64,000 nt of DNA from Francisella salimarina (GTDB taxonomy: Bacteria; Pseudomonadota; Gammaproteobacteria; Francisellales; Francisellaceae). A program made the position numbers and the translations under genes. The notes beneath the pieces are model-generated. The model was not told the origin of the DNA. It saw nothing but the letters and a program-made list of their open reading frames with translations, and searched no databases. Of this stretch, positions 48,684-58,667 are shown in pieces (within the stretch, counting starts at the first letter, position 1; each line of letters begins with the position of its first letter). The DNA is taken from positions 1 to 64,000 of the forward strand of contig NZ_VOJA01000004.1 in NCBI RefSeq assembly GCF_007923265.1, read 5' to 3'.

Positions 48684-49148
48684 ATGAAACAAAAAACTCT
48701 AATTCTTGGTATAGGATCACCTTTTGCAGATGATCAATTTGGTTGGTTTGTAGCCGATAAACTAGCTGAAGTTGTAAGAGAAAAAAATATCCAAAATATA
48801 ACTGTAGAAAGTGCTGATAGACCAGGTTTAAATCTACTAACATTTCTAGATAGTGGATATGACAAAATTATCCTTATAGATGCGGTATATGCCAAAGTTA
48901 CACCAGGTACAGAGTTTTATTTCAAAGCAAAAGACATACTTAGCTTTGGTGGTTTTCTATCCTCACATAGCGTTGGAGTTGCGCCATCTTTAGCATTAGC
49001 TGATGCTATAGGGATGGATATTAGTAATATTGAGTTTTATGGTGTAGAGGGTCAAAGAATCTTTGAAAAAGATGAAATACTCTCTGACATTGTAAGAAAT
49101 GCTATAGAGTCAATGTCTAAAAATATTATAAGTAAACTAGATCTATAG
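48684..49148 (+). CDS. Hydrogenase maturation endopeptidase (M52 family)
   Basis: A 154-aa processing protease that trims the hydrogenase large subunit after nickel insertion. GIGSPFADDQFG holds the first nickel-binding acid (about Asp17), DAVYAK the second region near 68, and SSHSVGVAP the histidine near 92. The order of these three matches HycI/HyaD-type enzymes. AAAAGGTAAAAA precedes the ATG. Confidence 0.92.
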   Translation: MKQKTLILGIGSPFADDQFGWFVADKLAEVVREKNIQNITVESADRPGLNLLTFLDSGYDKIILIDAVYAKVTPGTEFYFKAKDILSFGGFLSSHSVGVAPSLALADAIGMDISNIEFYGVEGQRIFEKDEILSDIVRNAIESMSKNIISKLDL

Positions 49149-49190
49149 TTTAGTAAACTTATAACTAAGAGCTAATATAAATTCATATAA

Positions 49191-50210
49191 TTACTTCTGT
49201 AATAGCTTCTCAGCAGCATAAGGTGCAAAATACGTAAATATCCCACATGCACCAGCACGCTTAAACACTAGCAGAGACTCTAAAATAACTTTCTCATCTA
49301 AATCACCACAATCAACAGATTTTTTAAGCATATTATATTCGCCACTTACCTGATAAACAAAAGTTGGCAGTCTAAACTCTGATGATACTCTATAAACTAT
49401 ATCTAGATATGGCATACCAGGCTTGACCATAACACTATCAGCGCCTTCTGATATATCCATAGCTACTTCTCTAAGTGCTTCATCAGAGTTTGCTGGATCC
49501 ATTTGATAGCCACGCTTATCGCGAAATTTTAATATTTTATCATTGCCTGTTAGGTTAGTAGTGCCTATAGCATCCCTAAATGGTCCATAAAATCCTGAAG
49601 CATACTTAGCTGCGTATGACATAATCTGCGTATCAACTAACCCCTCGTCTTCTAATGCTTGACGAATCATTCCAATACGCCCATCCATCATATCAGAAGG
49701 CGCAACGATATCACATCCTGCCTGCGCTTGAACTAGTGCTTGCTGTACTAGCACATCTACAGTCTGGTCATTCAATACCCTATGTTTATCGTCTAAAATC
49801 CCATCATGTCCGTGATCTGTGAAAGGATCTAAAGCTACATCACATATAATTCCGATATTCTTATTTTCATCTTTTGCAGCTTTTATAGCTCGACAAACAA
49901 TATTTGATGGATTTACAGCCTCTGATGCTTGAGAGTCTTTCTTATGACTACTTATATTTGGAAAAAGTGCTATTGCTGGGATTCCTAACTCAGTTGCTTT
50001 TCTGACAATGGCTGGAACACTTTTTAGGCTATAACGAAATACTCCAGGCATAGACTCAATAGGAATATCTCCTTCATCATCACGATCATGTATAAATACC
50101 GGCCAAATTAAATCACTTGGCGAAAGAGTATTTTCTGCAATTAACTTTCTTGACCATTCAGTCTGTCTAGTTCGACGAAGTCTAGTTTTTGGATAACTCT
50201 CAAATGACAT
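49191..50210 (-). CDS. hemB: Delta-aminolevulinic acid dehydratase (porphobilinogen synthase)
   Basis: A 339-aa enzyme joining two ALA molecules in haem synthesis. The Schiff-base lysines are in KYASGFYGPFRDAIG and VMVKPGMPYLDIV. The metal-site segment is DVALDPFTDHGHDGI, with Asp and Ala where zinc enzymes have cysteines, so this is the zinc-independent, Mg-type form. I chose the ATG giving MSFESYPKTRLRR; an earlier in-frame ATG would add 24 unusual residues. Confidence 0.95.
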   Translation of the reverse strand: MSFESYPKTRLRRTRQTEWSRKLIAENTLSPSDLIWPVFIHDRDDEGDIPIESMPGVFRYSLKSVPAIVRKATELGIPAIALFPNISSHKKDSQASEAVNPSNIVCRAIKAAKDENKNIGIICDVALDPFTDHGHDGILDDKHRVLNDQTVDVLVQQALVQAQAGCDIVAPSDMMDGRIGMIRQALEDEGLVDTQIMSYAAKYASGFYGPFRDAIGTTNLTGNDKILKFRDKRGYQMDPANSDEALREVAMDISEGADSVMVKPGMPYLDIVYRVSSEFRLPTFVYQVSGEYNMLKKSVDCGDLDEKVILESLLVFKRAGACGIFTYFAPYAAEKLLQK

Positions 50211-50297
50211 ATTATAATAATCCCTTAAGGTTTTTAACTTTAAATATTTATCTGAGCAAATTCTAACTTGTGTTAACAACACGTTATACGAAATAGA

Positions 50298-50315
50298 TTA
50301 TCAAACTTTTGATAA
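50298..50315. repeat. Perfect 18-bp palindrome upstream of hemB
   Basis: TTATCAAACTTTTGATAA has 8-bp arms (TTATCAAA/TTTGATAA) around a 2-bp centre. It lies about 90 nt before the hemB start, next to a terminator-like hairpin. It could be an operator or part of the gene-end structure. Confidence 0.4.
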
Positions 50316-50351
50316 AAAAGAGTTTAGATAAATATTGTCAGAATAAACTCT
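50313..50351 (-). terminator. Intrinsic terminator-like hairpin after the G3E GTPase gene
   Basis: On the minus strand AGAGTTTA and TAAACTCT pair over a 17-nt loop, followed by a T-run (TTTTTT). It is AT-rich and therefore of modest strength. It lies about 55 nt past the GTPase stop and would separate that gene from hemB. Confidence 0.5.
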
Positions 50352-50405
50352 GAGGTGATTATAATTTATTTTTTATAAAATTGTTATCTTTGACACAAAA
50401 ATACA

Positions 50406-51500
<1,095 letters not shown>

Positions 51501-51564
51501 TACTAATACCTAACCTTTATTGATTTTGTATCTAGACAATATAAATCTTATCAAATACTATTAA

Positions 51565-51581
51565 ATGTTATAATATAACAT
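51565..51581. promoter_or_regulatory. Zur-type operator between divergent GTPase and DUF1826 genes
   Basis: ATGTTATA-A-TATAACAT is a perfect 17-bp palindrome. It matches the GTTATANTATAAC core of gammaproteobacterial Zur boxes. It lies 64 nt before the GTPase ATG and 40 nt before the DUF1826 ATG, placed to control both. Zur identity is inferred from the motif and from the gene pair. Confidence 0.7.
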
Positions 51582-51621
51582 ATTAAGAGTTTTAAGTTAA
51601 ATCTTCTTGTGTACTGAAGCT

Positions 51622-52245
51622 ATGGTAAAATCTATTGGAAAAAACAGATCTCAATCAAAAGATAAATTAGTACTATCAGATATATACGATGATAATATTA
51701 ATATCTCTATATGGCAGAGAAATATTAGTGAAAACTTAGCTATAGCTGCTAAAAATTACATTAGAGAAAGTAGCAGTACTCATACTCTACCTATAATAGT
51801 CAAACCCTTAGATGTTAAAGAACAACTAACTAAGCAGCTACCAAACTTTCCTCTGCGAAACTATTTAATTGAAGATATAACAGAGATCATCGATATGTTT
51901 TGTTATCTTTTTGATTTAGAACAAGCCGGTCTAAGATTAGCTATTATTGATAAAGCTATGTGCCCTCGTTTTCATGTTGATCATGTGCCATGTAGACTTG
52001 TAACAACTTATTCAGGTACAGGAAGCGAATGGTTATATAATGAAGAAGTTGATAGAAACTTACTAGGTAAGGTCGACAATCCTTTCTTGAATAAAAATAC
52101 AAATATTCAAAAACTTAATACTGGAGATATTGCATTACTTAAAGGGGAATCTTGGATAGGCAACTCAGGCTCAGGTATAGTTCATAGATCACCAAATATT
52201 GTAGATGGAGAAAGAAGGTTACTATTAACTTTAGACTTTGCCTAA
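51622..52245 (+). CDS. DUF1826-domain protein
   Basis: A 207-aa protein of unknown biochemistry. It has the DUF1826 features ISIWQR near residue 28 and CPRFHVDHVPCRLVTTYSGTGSEWL near 116, with an HVD pair and a later HRSP near 188, suggesting a metal- or cofactor-binding cupin-like fold. DUF1826 genes are known neighbours of COG0523 GTPases in zinc-responsive clusters. A TTG 15 nt upstream is an alternative start. Confidence 0.8.
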   Translation: MVKSIGKNRSQSKDKLVLSDIYDDNINISIWQRNISENLAIAAKNYIRESSSTHTLPIIVKPLDVKEQLTKQLPNFPLRNYLIEDITEIIDMFCYLFDLEQAGLRLAIIDKAMCPRFHVDHVPCRLVTTYSGTGSEWLYNEEVDRNLLGKVDNPFLNKNTNIQKLNTGDIALLKGESWIGNSGSGIVHRSPNIVDGERRLLLTLDFA

Positions 52246-52296
52246 AGTAATTTGGAAACTATAGCCCCCAACTATAAGTTTTAAATATACTCCTTT

Positions 52297-52689
52297 TTAG
52301 TAATCTAACTTTTCACCACTTATCAGATCAGCAGGTAGTTTGACAGTCATATAAATTGCTCCACCTAATGCAAAGCCTATTGCTGCAAATGGAGCTACAA
52401 AAGCATTAACCATATCGCTATCACCTGAATGATATTCTCCATTATAGAGAATATCTTGTGTCTTTGAAGCCCCTTTGAATAAACCAAAAAAAGAACCAAT
52501 TGGTGCAGTTGCCAATAAGGCTACATCTGTAACTGGTGTAACTACAAATTCATCCAAAAAACCTTTACTCTCTACTTTTGAAGGATTAGAAGGAGCATTT
52601 ATCGGATCATTACTAATACCAGTATCAGCAAAGCTATAGTTTAATAGAAAGAGAAAAAAGCATATACAAAGTAATATTTTTTTTATCAT
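52297..52689 (-). CDS. Small exported protein of unknown function
   Basis: A 130-aa protein with a clear signal peptide (hydrophobic to about residue 19, then SFADTG). The mature part has one or two hydrophobic Gly/Ala-rich stretches (VALLATAPIGSFFGLFKG and FAAIGFALGGAIYMTVK), so it may be membrane-attached in the envelope. I do not recognise the family. It is 88 nt before ettA's stop on the same strand. Confidence 0.6.
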   Translation of the reverse strand: MIKKILLCICFFLFLLNYSFADTGISNDPINAPSNPSKVESKGFLDEFVVTPVTDVALLATAPIGSFFGLFKGASKTQDILYNGEYHSGDSDMVNAFVAPFAAIGFALGGAIYMTVKLPADLISGEKLDY

Positions 52690-52777
52690 AAACCTCTCCA
52701 GCGAAGCTATTTATTAAAGAAAAATAATTAAGATTTTACTTTAATATCATTTAGATAAATAGCTGATTAGATAAATA

Positions 52778-54457
52778 TTAATCAACCGAAATTCGTTTAT
52801 ATTTAATCTTAGTAATAGCATCATATTTATCGCCAAGACGGCGTTTTTTGTCTTCGATATAAGCATCGTAGTTACCTTCAAACCAAACTACTTCACTATT
52901 ACCCTCAAAAGCAAGCATATGAGTCGCAATACGGTTTAGGAACCATCTATCATGCGAGATAACCATAATACAACCTGGGAAGGCTAGTATAGCTTCCTCA
53001 AGTGCTCTTAAAGTCTCGACATCAAGATCATTTGTCGGTTCATCTAGTAGAATAACATTGCCACCACTTCTAAGTAGCTTCGCAAGATGGACACGGTTTC
53101 TCTCTCCACCTGATAGCTGAGAAATATATTTCTGCTGATCTGCACCTTTGAAGTTAAATCTACCTACATATTGGCGTGATGGAATAGTGAATTTACCAAC
53201 TGTAATTACATCTAGACCATCTGCAATTTCTTCCCAAACAGTTTTGTTATCATCTAGAGCATCACGAGACTGATCTACATAAGCTAAATTTACAGTTTCA
53301 CCGATATTTATCTCACCAGAATCAGGAGTTTCTTTACCAGTTAGCATCTTAAAGAATGTAGACTTACCAGCACCATTGGCTCCAATAATACCAACAATCG
53401 AACCTGGATACACATCCATTTCAAGACCATCTACAAGAAGCTTATCATCAAATGATTTAACAAGATCTTTGACTTTGATGACATTGTTACCTAGTCTTTC
53501 TCCAGGTGGAATATATAGCTCTTGAGTTTCATTACGTTTTTGGAACTCTTGTGAGCTTAACTCATCGAATTTTGCTAATCTAGCTTTTGATTTAGCTTGG
53601 CGACCTTTGGCATTTTGACGTACCCACTCTAACTCTTCTTTAAGCGCTTTTTGATGTGAAGATTCACGTTTCTCTTCCATCTCTAGACGTTTTTGCTTTT
53701 GCTCAAGCCATTGTGAATAGTTACCTTTAAATGGTATACCTTCTCCTCTATCAAGCTCAAGAATCCACTCCGCAACATTATCTAAGAAATATCTATCATG
53801 AGTAATTGCTACAACTGTACCTTTGTACTCAGCTAGGAACTTCTCTAACCATGCTACAGATTCAGCATCTAAGTGGTTAGTAGGCTCATCTAGAAGCAGG
53901 ATATCAGGAGCAGATAATAGAAGTTTACATAAAGCAACACGACGAGCCTCACCACCAGATAGCTTAGTAACATCAGCATCCCAAGGTGGAAGACGAAGAG
54001 CTTCTGCAGCAACCTCTAGCTTACGATCAATCTCCCAAGCACCAGCGGCATCTATAGCATTTTGTAAATTACCTTGCTCTTCTAGAAGTTTAGCCATTTC
54101 ATCATCTGACATTGGCTCACAAAACTTCATACTAATTTCATCAAACCTAGTAAGCATCTCTTGCAAGTGTGATAGTGCCTCTTCAACATTACCTCTTACA
54201 TCTTTTGTTTCATCAAGCTTCGGTTCTTGTGGTAGATAACCAATTTTGACACCTTTACGTGGAGCTGCTTCACCAACAATCTCAGTATCAAGACCAGCCA
54301 TAATTCTAAGTAGTGTTGATTTACCAGAACCATTAAGACCTAATACACCAATCTTTGCGCCATCAAAGAATGATAGTGAAATATCTTTAAGGATATATTT
54401 GTTAGGTGGCACAACTTTGCCGACCCTATGCATTGAGTATATATATTTTTCAGCCAT
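52778..54457 (-). CDS. ettA: Energy-dependent translational throttle protein EttA (ABC-F)
   Basis: A 559-aa soluble ABC-F protein with two ATPase domains and no membrane domain. Walker A motifs GLNGSGKST near residue 42 and GANGAGKST near 358; signatures [11 protein letters not shown] and [11 protein letters not shown]; Walker [12 protein letters not shown] and [11 protein letters not shown]. The linker between them contains [10 protein letters not shown]. It binds the ribosomal E-site and gates elongation according to ATP/ADP. Confidence 0.95.
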   Translation of the reverse strand: MAEKYIYSMHRVGKVVPPNKYILKDISLSFFDGAKIGVLGLNGSGKSTLLRIMAGLDTEIVGEAAPRKGVKIGYLPQEPKLDETKDVRGNVEEALSHLQEMLTRFDEISMKFCEPMSDDEMAKLLEEQGNLQNAIDAAGAWEIDRKLEVAAEALRLPPWDADVTKLSGGEARRVALCKLLLSAPDILLLDEPTNHLDAESVAWLEKFLAEYKGTVVAITHDRYFLDNVAEWILELDRGEGIPFKGNYSQWLEQKQKRLEMEEKRESSHQKALKEELEWVRQNAKGRQAKSKARLAKFDELSSQEFQKRNETQELYIPPGERLGNNVIKVKDLVKSFDDKLLVDGLEMDVYPGSIVGIIGANGAGKSTFFKMLTGKETPDSGEINIGETVNLAYVDQSRDALDDNKTVWEEIADGLDVITVGKFTIPSRQYVGRFNFKGADQQKYISQLSGGERNRVHLAKLLRSGGNVILLDEPTNDLDVETLRALEEAILAFPGCIMVISHDRWFLNRIATHMLAFEGNSEVVWFEGNYDAYIEDKKRRLGDKYDAITKIKYKRISVD

Positions 54458-54669
54458 GCAAATTATTTTTGAAAATTTTAGATAAACAGATTATAGCAGA
54501 TGATTAAAATAGTTTCTTTTATAAAGCAAAAATGACTTATTTTTTTGTTTTTTACAAAACCATATTCACTATAATTTAGTTATTTTCATGATATTATCTT
54601 ACGAACAATTTGACCTAATTATTGCGAGTTAGGTACTTTTATTTAAACTTTGAAATTAGAGATAAAAAA

Positions 54670-55890
54670 ATGAAAGACTTACAACTAAAAACTATTTTTC
54701 TTTGTTCTTTAGGCATGGTTCTAGAATATTTTGATTTTATAATATATCTGAGCTTTTCTGAAGTGATTGGAGCTCATTTACTTCATAGTTCTAACTCCCA
54801 AATTATCATACTTTTAATATTTGCTTTAGGTTTTGTTACAAGACCTATTGGTGGCATTATCTTTGGACAAATTGGTGATAGAGTTGGACGCAAAAAAGTA
54901 TTGGTAGCTGCTGTTCTTTTGATGACAATTGGCACATTAGGTATTGGTCTTATTCCTGATGCTTCAGTCATAGGAATATATGCTGGTTTACTATTACTTA
55001 CTTTTCGTATTATGCAAGGTCTTTCTGCTGGTGGAGAGGTCAATAGTGCATTTACATACCTAAACGAAACTATCATTACTAACAAAATATATCCTATCGC
55101 AGCAATAATGATCTCTGCAGCTATAGGTGTAATGCTTGCTAAGCTACTAACGATAATACTTAATTTTATTTTCCCTGAGAATTATGCTTGGAGAATTGCT
55201 TTTATACTTGGTTCCACGCTAGGGATTGTTACTTTCTATATAAGAAAAGAGCTGCATGAGAGTCCTCTTTTTACACAATTATTACAAACTAATCAACTGA
55301 CAAAAAATCCAATTATTGAGCTATTCAAACATTACAAAATGCCGTTATTAGGTTGTTTTTTGATGACTGCTAATGTTATGTCTTGTATTACATTGTTCTA
55401 TTATGCTTTACCAAGCTATTTAACAAATCTATCTAGTTATAGCTCTAACAGTATGCTCAAGATTAGCATTATAGGCTTACTTATGATGTGTTTATTTGGC
55501 TTACTATCAGCATTACTAATAAAGAAAGATAGCATTCCAAAATTGGATAATTGGTTCTTACTTTTATCATCAATATTATCTATCTGGTTATGCTATGCTT
55601 TTATTCATAACTCACACTATATGGTTGCGTATTTAGTCTATAGTATTTTTTTTAGTGCTTATATTATGATTGCTCAATATAGATGTATTAATGCTCTACC
55701 TGTCAAAGTAAGATTAGTTGGTATGGGAATTGGTTATGGTTTAGGTTCTGCTGTTTTCGTTGGATTTATGCCTCTTATAACACAATCTCTTATTCTAGAG
55801 TACCACTCACTTTATGTACCTGCTTTTATTGCTATTGTTACAGCAGTATTATCTTTATTAGGTTCCCTTATTCTAAATAAAAATAGCTAA
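54670..55890 (+). CDS. MFS transporter, MHS-type (second copy)
   Basis: A 406-aa 12-helix carrier with the same signature as the one near 34 kb: GMVLEYFDFIIYLSFSE, RPIGGIIFGQIGDRVGRKKVL and GGEVNSAFTYLNE. I chose the ATG with MKDLQLKT instead of a TTG 48 nt upstream. A hairpin ACCTAA/TTAGGT lies about 35 nt before it. Substrate unknown; import of an organic acid or amino acid is likely. Confidence 0.85.
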   Translation: MKDLQLKTIFLCSLGMVLEYFDFIIYLSFSEVIGAHLLHSSNSQIIILLIFALGFVTRPIGGIIFGQIGDRVGRKKVLVAAVLLMTIGTLGIGLIPDASVIGIYAGLLLLTFRIMQGLSAGGEVNSAFTYLNETIITNKIYPIAAIMISAAIGVMLAKLLTIILNFIFPENYAWRIAFILGSTLGIVTFYIRKELHESPLFTQLLQTNQLTKNPIIELFKHYKMPLLGCFLMTANVMSCITLFYYALPSYLTNLSSYSSNSMLKISIIGLLMMCLFGLLSALLIKKDSIPKLDNWFLLLSSILSIWLCYAFIHNSHYMVAYLVYSIFFSAYIMIAQYRCINALPVKVRLVGMGIGYGLGSAVFVGFMPLITQSLILEYHSLYVPAFIAIVTAVLSLLGSLILNKNS

Positions 55891-55905
55891 AATTTTATAT
55901 ATTAT

Positions 55906-56118
55906 TTACTTCTCATAACCAACATACTCTATAGAATTGCTTGTTACTTCAAACTTAAATATCACTAATCTAAACCTAAAAAGAAACATGCCATCAGTGA
56001 TATTATCTTCTTTGACTCTTCTAACAATCTCTTCTTCTAGAGATTCATTTGTGTATCTACATAAATCAAAAATACTTGTAAAATCAGTATATAATTTTTC
56101 AAAGTTTATAGTTTTCAT
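55906..56118 (-). CDS. Small hypothetical protein
   Basis: A 70-aa acidic/charged protein starting MKTINFEKLY, with no membrane segment and no motif I recognise. It has no clear ribosome-binding site. Composition is protein-like (mixed Glu, Lys, Arg, aromatic). It is the only candidate in a 340-bp gap, and an overlapping plus-strand frame looks less plausible. Low confidence that it is expressed. Confidence 0.35.
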   Translation of the reverse strand: MKTINFEKLYTDFTSIFDLCRYTNESLEEEIVRRVKEDNITDGMFLFRFRLVIFKFEVTSNSIEYVGYEK

Positions 56119-56229
56119 TATTGTTTGTGATGTAAAATAAATCTATACAACCAAATATACATTACGGTAAAAGTTATCTCTATTAATAATTCTACTAAAA
56201 ATAGTTTTTCTAATCCTCTAGGTAGCCCC

Positions 56230-57141
56230 ATGCGCAAAGGAGGAAGTAGAGATTTTTTAAGATTTATTTTTTCTTCTATGTTTAAAAAGCATAAAGAAAG
56301 TTTTCCTAAAGACCATGTTTTAGAAAAACAACAAGCTTTAGAGCTGTTAGATAAATCAAATGATTATAGTATTACTTGGTTAGGGCATGCTGCTTTTTTG
56401 ATTAAGCTTAATGAATATTTTATTGTTACAGATCCTTTTTTAAGTAAAAATGCTGGGCCTGGATTTTTAGGACCAAAACGAGAAATATTTTCTCCTTTAG
56501 ATTTAAATGAGCTTCCAAAAATTGATATGCTTATTATTAGTCATAATCATTATGATCATTTAGATTCAAAAGTTATAAAGAACTTTCCAAATAAAGAAAA
56601 TATCAAAGTAGTAGTGCCTCTAGGGCTTAGTAATTTCTTTATCAAAAGAGGTTTTAAAAATGTAACCGAAATGAACTGGTGGCAAGAGATTAATATAAAT
56701 GATATTACTATAGGCTGTTTGCCATGCGTTCATTTTTCTGGGAGGGGATTATTTGATAGAAATAAAACTCTATGGGCTAGCTTCTCAATCAAAGATAAAA
56801 ATAAGAAAATATGGTTCTCAGGAGACACTGCTTATGGCGAAGTATTTAAAGAAATTGGTAAAAAAGAAGAATATTTTGATCTCGCTTTAATAGGTATAGG
56901 GGCATACGAGCCTCGTGATTTTATGTGTTCTGTACATGCTACTCCGGAAGAAGCAATTCAAATAGCCAAAGATATCAAAGCGACCAAAACCATAGGCATG
57001 CACTGGGGAACTATCAGACTTACACCAGAGCCGTTTTTTGAGCCTCCTAAAAGATTCAAACAAGCAGCTATAAATCAAAAATATGGTGAAGAAAATGCTT
57101 TGATTTTAAAAATTGGTGAGACTATAAATTTAGAAATCTAA
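56230..57141 (+). CDS. NAPE-PLD-like metallo-beta-lactamase-fold hydrolase, N-terminus uncertain
   Basis: A 303-aa zinc hydrolase. WLGHAAFLIK near residue 50, SHNHYDHLD near 107, WFSGDTAYG near 197 and IGAYEPRDFM ending in MHWGT near 256 are the metal ligands and the signature of N-acyl-phosphatidylethanolamine phospholipase D-like proteins. The family's FxNPxG segment lies upstream of this ATG in the same frame (FSNPLGSP), but no ATG, GTG or TTG precedes it before a stop at 56128-56130. The annotated ATG is therefore provisional. Confidence 0.75.
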   Translation: MRKGGSRDFLRFIFSSMFKKHKESFPKDHVLEKQQALELLDKSNDYSITWLGHAAFLIKLNEYFIVTDPFLSKNAGPGFLGPKREIFSPLDLNELPKIDMLIISHNHYDHLDSKVIKNFPNKENIKVVVPLGLSNFFIKRGFKNVTEMNWWQEININDITIGCLPCVHFSGRGLFDRNKTLWASFSIKDKNKKIWFSGDTAYGEVFKEIGKKEEYFDLALIGIGAYEPRDFMCSVHATPEEAIQIAKDIKATKTIGMHWGTIRLTPEPFFEPPKRFKQAAINQKYGEENALILKIGETINLEI

Positions 57142-57150
57142 TAGGGTTGA

Positions 57151-57288
57151 TTAGAAATTAATTAGCATTCGAGTACAGCTAATCGCAATAATAAACATAA
57201 GAATCCCCGTAACTCGTTCTACCCACTGCCAAACAACTAATTTTTGGATAAATTTTCTTAGAAAAAACCAATTACAACAAATCAATGA
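57151..57288 (-). pseudogene. C-terminal remnant of a LysE/RhtB-family exporter
   Basis: A 45-residue stretch with a stop at its upstream end and no start codon. Its sequence, LRKFIQKLVVWQWVERVTG followed by ILMFIIAISCTRMLINF and stop, has the layout of the last helix and charged loop of LysE/RhtB amino-acid exporters. The rest of the gene is missing. The match is by eye and needs a search. Confidence 0.5.
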
Positions 57289-57315
57289 TTATTTTGATAT
57301 ATCAAATATTGTATA

Positions 57316-58554
57316 TTACGCTGATTGAATAGTATTACTCCTAATTTTAAATAAATTATTTCTTTTATAAAAAATCCTAAGTCCCATAATAAAACTAATA
57401 ACTGATAATACACTTATAATACTTAGCATAAAACCAATCGATGGATTCATACTTGATGCAATAATACTTATCAAGAAAATCCCACACATTTGCATAGATC
57501 CATAAAAAGCACTAGCTACTCCTTTCATATTATCAAATAAACTCAAAAGATTTGCTGCTGAAATTGGTATTACTATTCCACAAGCTAAGAAAAAAATAGC
57601 AAGAATAAATAAAAGATCAAATAGCCCTAATAGATTTAATAAATCTAAAATTATCAATATATTAGATGATAAGAACATGAGAAATAATCCAAACAGTATA
57701 ACCTTATTTTTATCCATATACTTAAGCAATATCATTGATGTCAAAAAACGTGAAACAATTATCATCATTAATAAAAGTGTTGAGATCATACCAAAAGCTA
57801 CTGATGTTAAATGATAATCCTTGATTAATATAAATGATCCTACTACATCAAACGAAATTCCTCCTGATAAACCAGTAATAATAAAAAGTAGATAAATCCA
57901 AAATTTCTTATTTTTTGCAACAATTAGATAGTTATTGACTAAATGACTAATATTCATTGCTTTAGGATTTTTATCTTTATTAGTTTCTGGTAATAAAAAA
58001 AGTACAGCAATAAATAAACTAACCGCAAAAATAAACATAAAAATAAAATTGCTCTGCCAACCAAAATGAAACTGTAAAAAACCTCCAATAACTGGAGAAA
58101 TAGCTGGAGCTACGGCAAAAAATATACTCATCCAAGATACTGCTTTTAAAAAGTGTTCTTTTCTAAAAGAGTCCTGAACCAATGTTCTAGCCAAAGTAAT
58201 TAAAGCTCCTGCACCGAGACCCTGTATAGCTCTACTAAAAATTAGAAATATAATAGAATGAGAGAGAATACATAATATTGAACCTAAAGCAAAGATTATA
58301 GATCCTATTAAAATTAAAGGTTTCCTACCGTATTTATCTGATGCTGGTCCATAGATAAGCTGAGATATAGCCATTGTTACAAAAAAACTTGAAACTGTCA
58401 TTCTAGATAATGATGAACTTGTATCAAAATAATCTGTAATTGCTGGAAGAGAAGGTGTAAACATCATCGCACCAAAGAAATAACCGCAACCTAAAGCTAT
58501 TGTAAAAATTGTTAGCATTACAACACCTAAAGGTTTTTTTCTGACTAAAATCAT
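57316..58554 (-). CDS. MFS multidrug transporter, Bcr/CflA type
   Basis: A 412-aa 12-helix exporter of the DHA1 group. Motif A is SQLIYGPASDKYGRKPLIL between helices 2 and 3, the N-terminus has FTPSLPAITDYF, and motif C-like GFLQFHFGWQSNF occurs near 162. These are Bcr/CflA features. It is divergent from a TetR gene with palindromes between, so drug- or ligand-inducible export is likely. Confidence 0.87.
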   Translation of the reverse strand: MILVRKKPLGVVMLTIFTIALGCGYFFGAMMFTPSLPAITDYFDTSSSLSRMTVSSFFVTMAISQLIYGPASDKYGRKPLILIGSIIFALGSILCILSHSIIFLIFSRAIQGLGAGALITLARTLVQDSFRKEHFLKAVSWMSIFFAVAPAISPVIGGFLQFHFGWQSNFIFMFIFAVSLFIAVLFLLPETNKDKNPKAMNISHLVNNYLIVAKNKKFWIYLLFIITGLSGGISFDVVGSFILIKDYHLTSVAFGMISTLLLMMIIVSRFLTSMILLKYMDKNKVILFGLFLMFLSSNILIILDLLNLLGLFDLLFILAIFFLACGIVIPISAANLLSLFDNMKGVASAFYGSMQMCGIFLISIIASSMNPSIGFMLSIISVLSVISFIMGLRIFYKRNNLFKIRSNTIQSA

Positions 58555-58574
58555 AGGAAGAGTCTCTTTTTTAA

Positions 58575-58598
58575 ATTATTGAACAGTTGATCAATAAT
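58575..58598. promoter_or_regulatory. Palindrome 1 (likely TetR operator)
   Basis: ATTATTGA and TCAATAAT are perfect inverted arms over an 8-bp centre. It lies about 20 nt before the MFS start and would suit a dimeric TetR repressor. Confidence 0.5.
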
Positions 58599-58610
58599 AT
58601 TATCACCTAA

Positions 58611-58624
58611 TGATCGATCGTTCA
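58611..58624. promoter_or_regulatory. Palindrome 2 (possible second TetR operator)
   Basis: TGATCGATCGTTCA is palindromic except at one position pair. It shares TGA/TCA outer bases with the neighbouring palindrome and lies between the divergent genes. Confidence 0.4.
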
Positions 58625-58667
58625 ATAGAATTTAAAACATACTATCTGCTATAATCTCTAAAAACTT

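Noticed and set aside
55937-56140. 67-aa plus-strand frame in the gap before the NAPE-PLD-like gene
   Set aside because: It is antisense to the more protein-like 70-aa minus-strand frame and has Ser/Leu-rich shadow composition.
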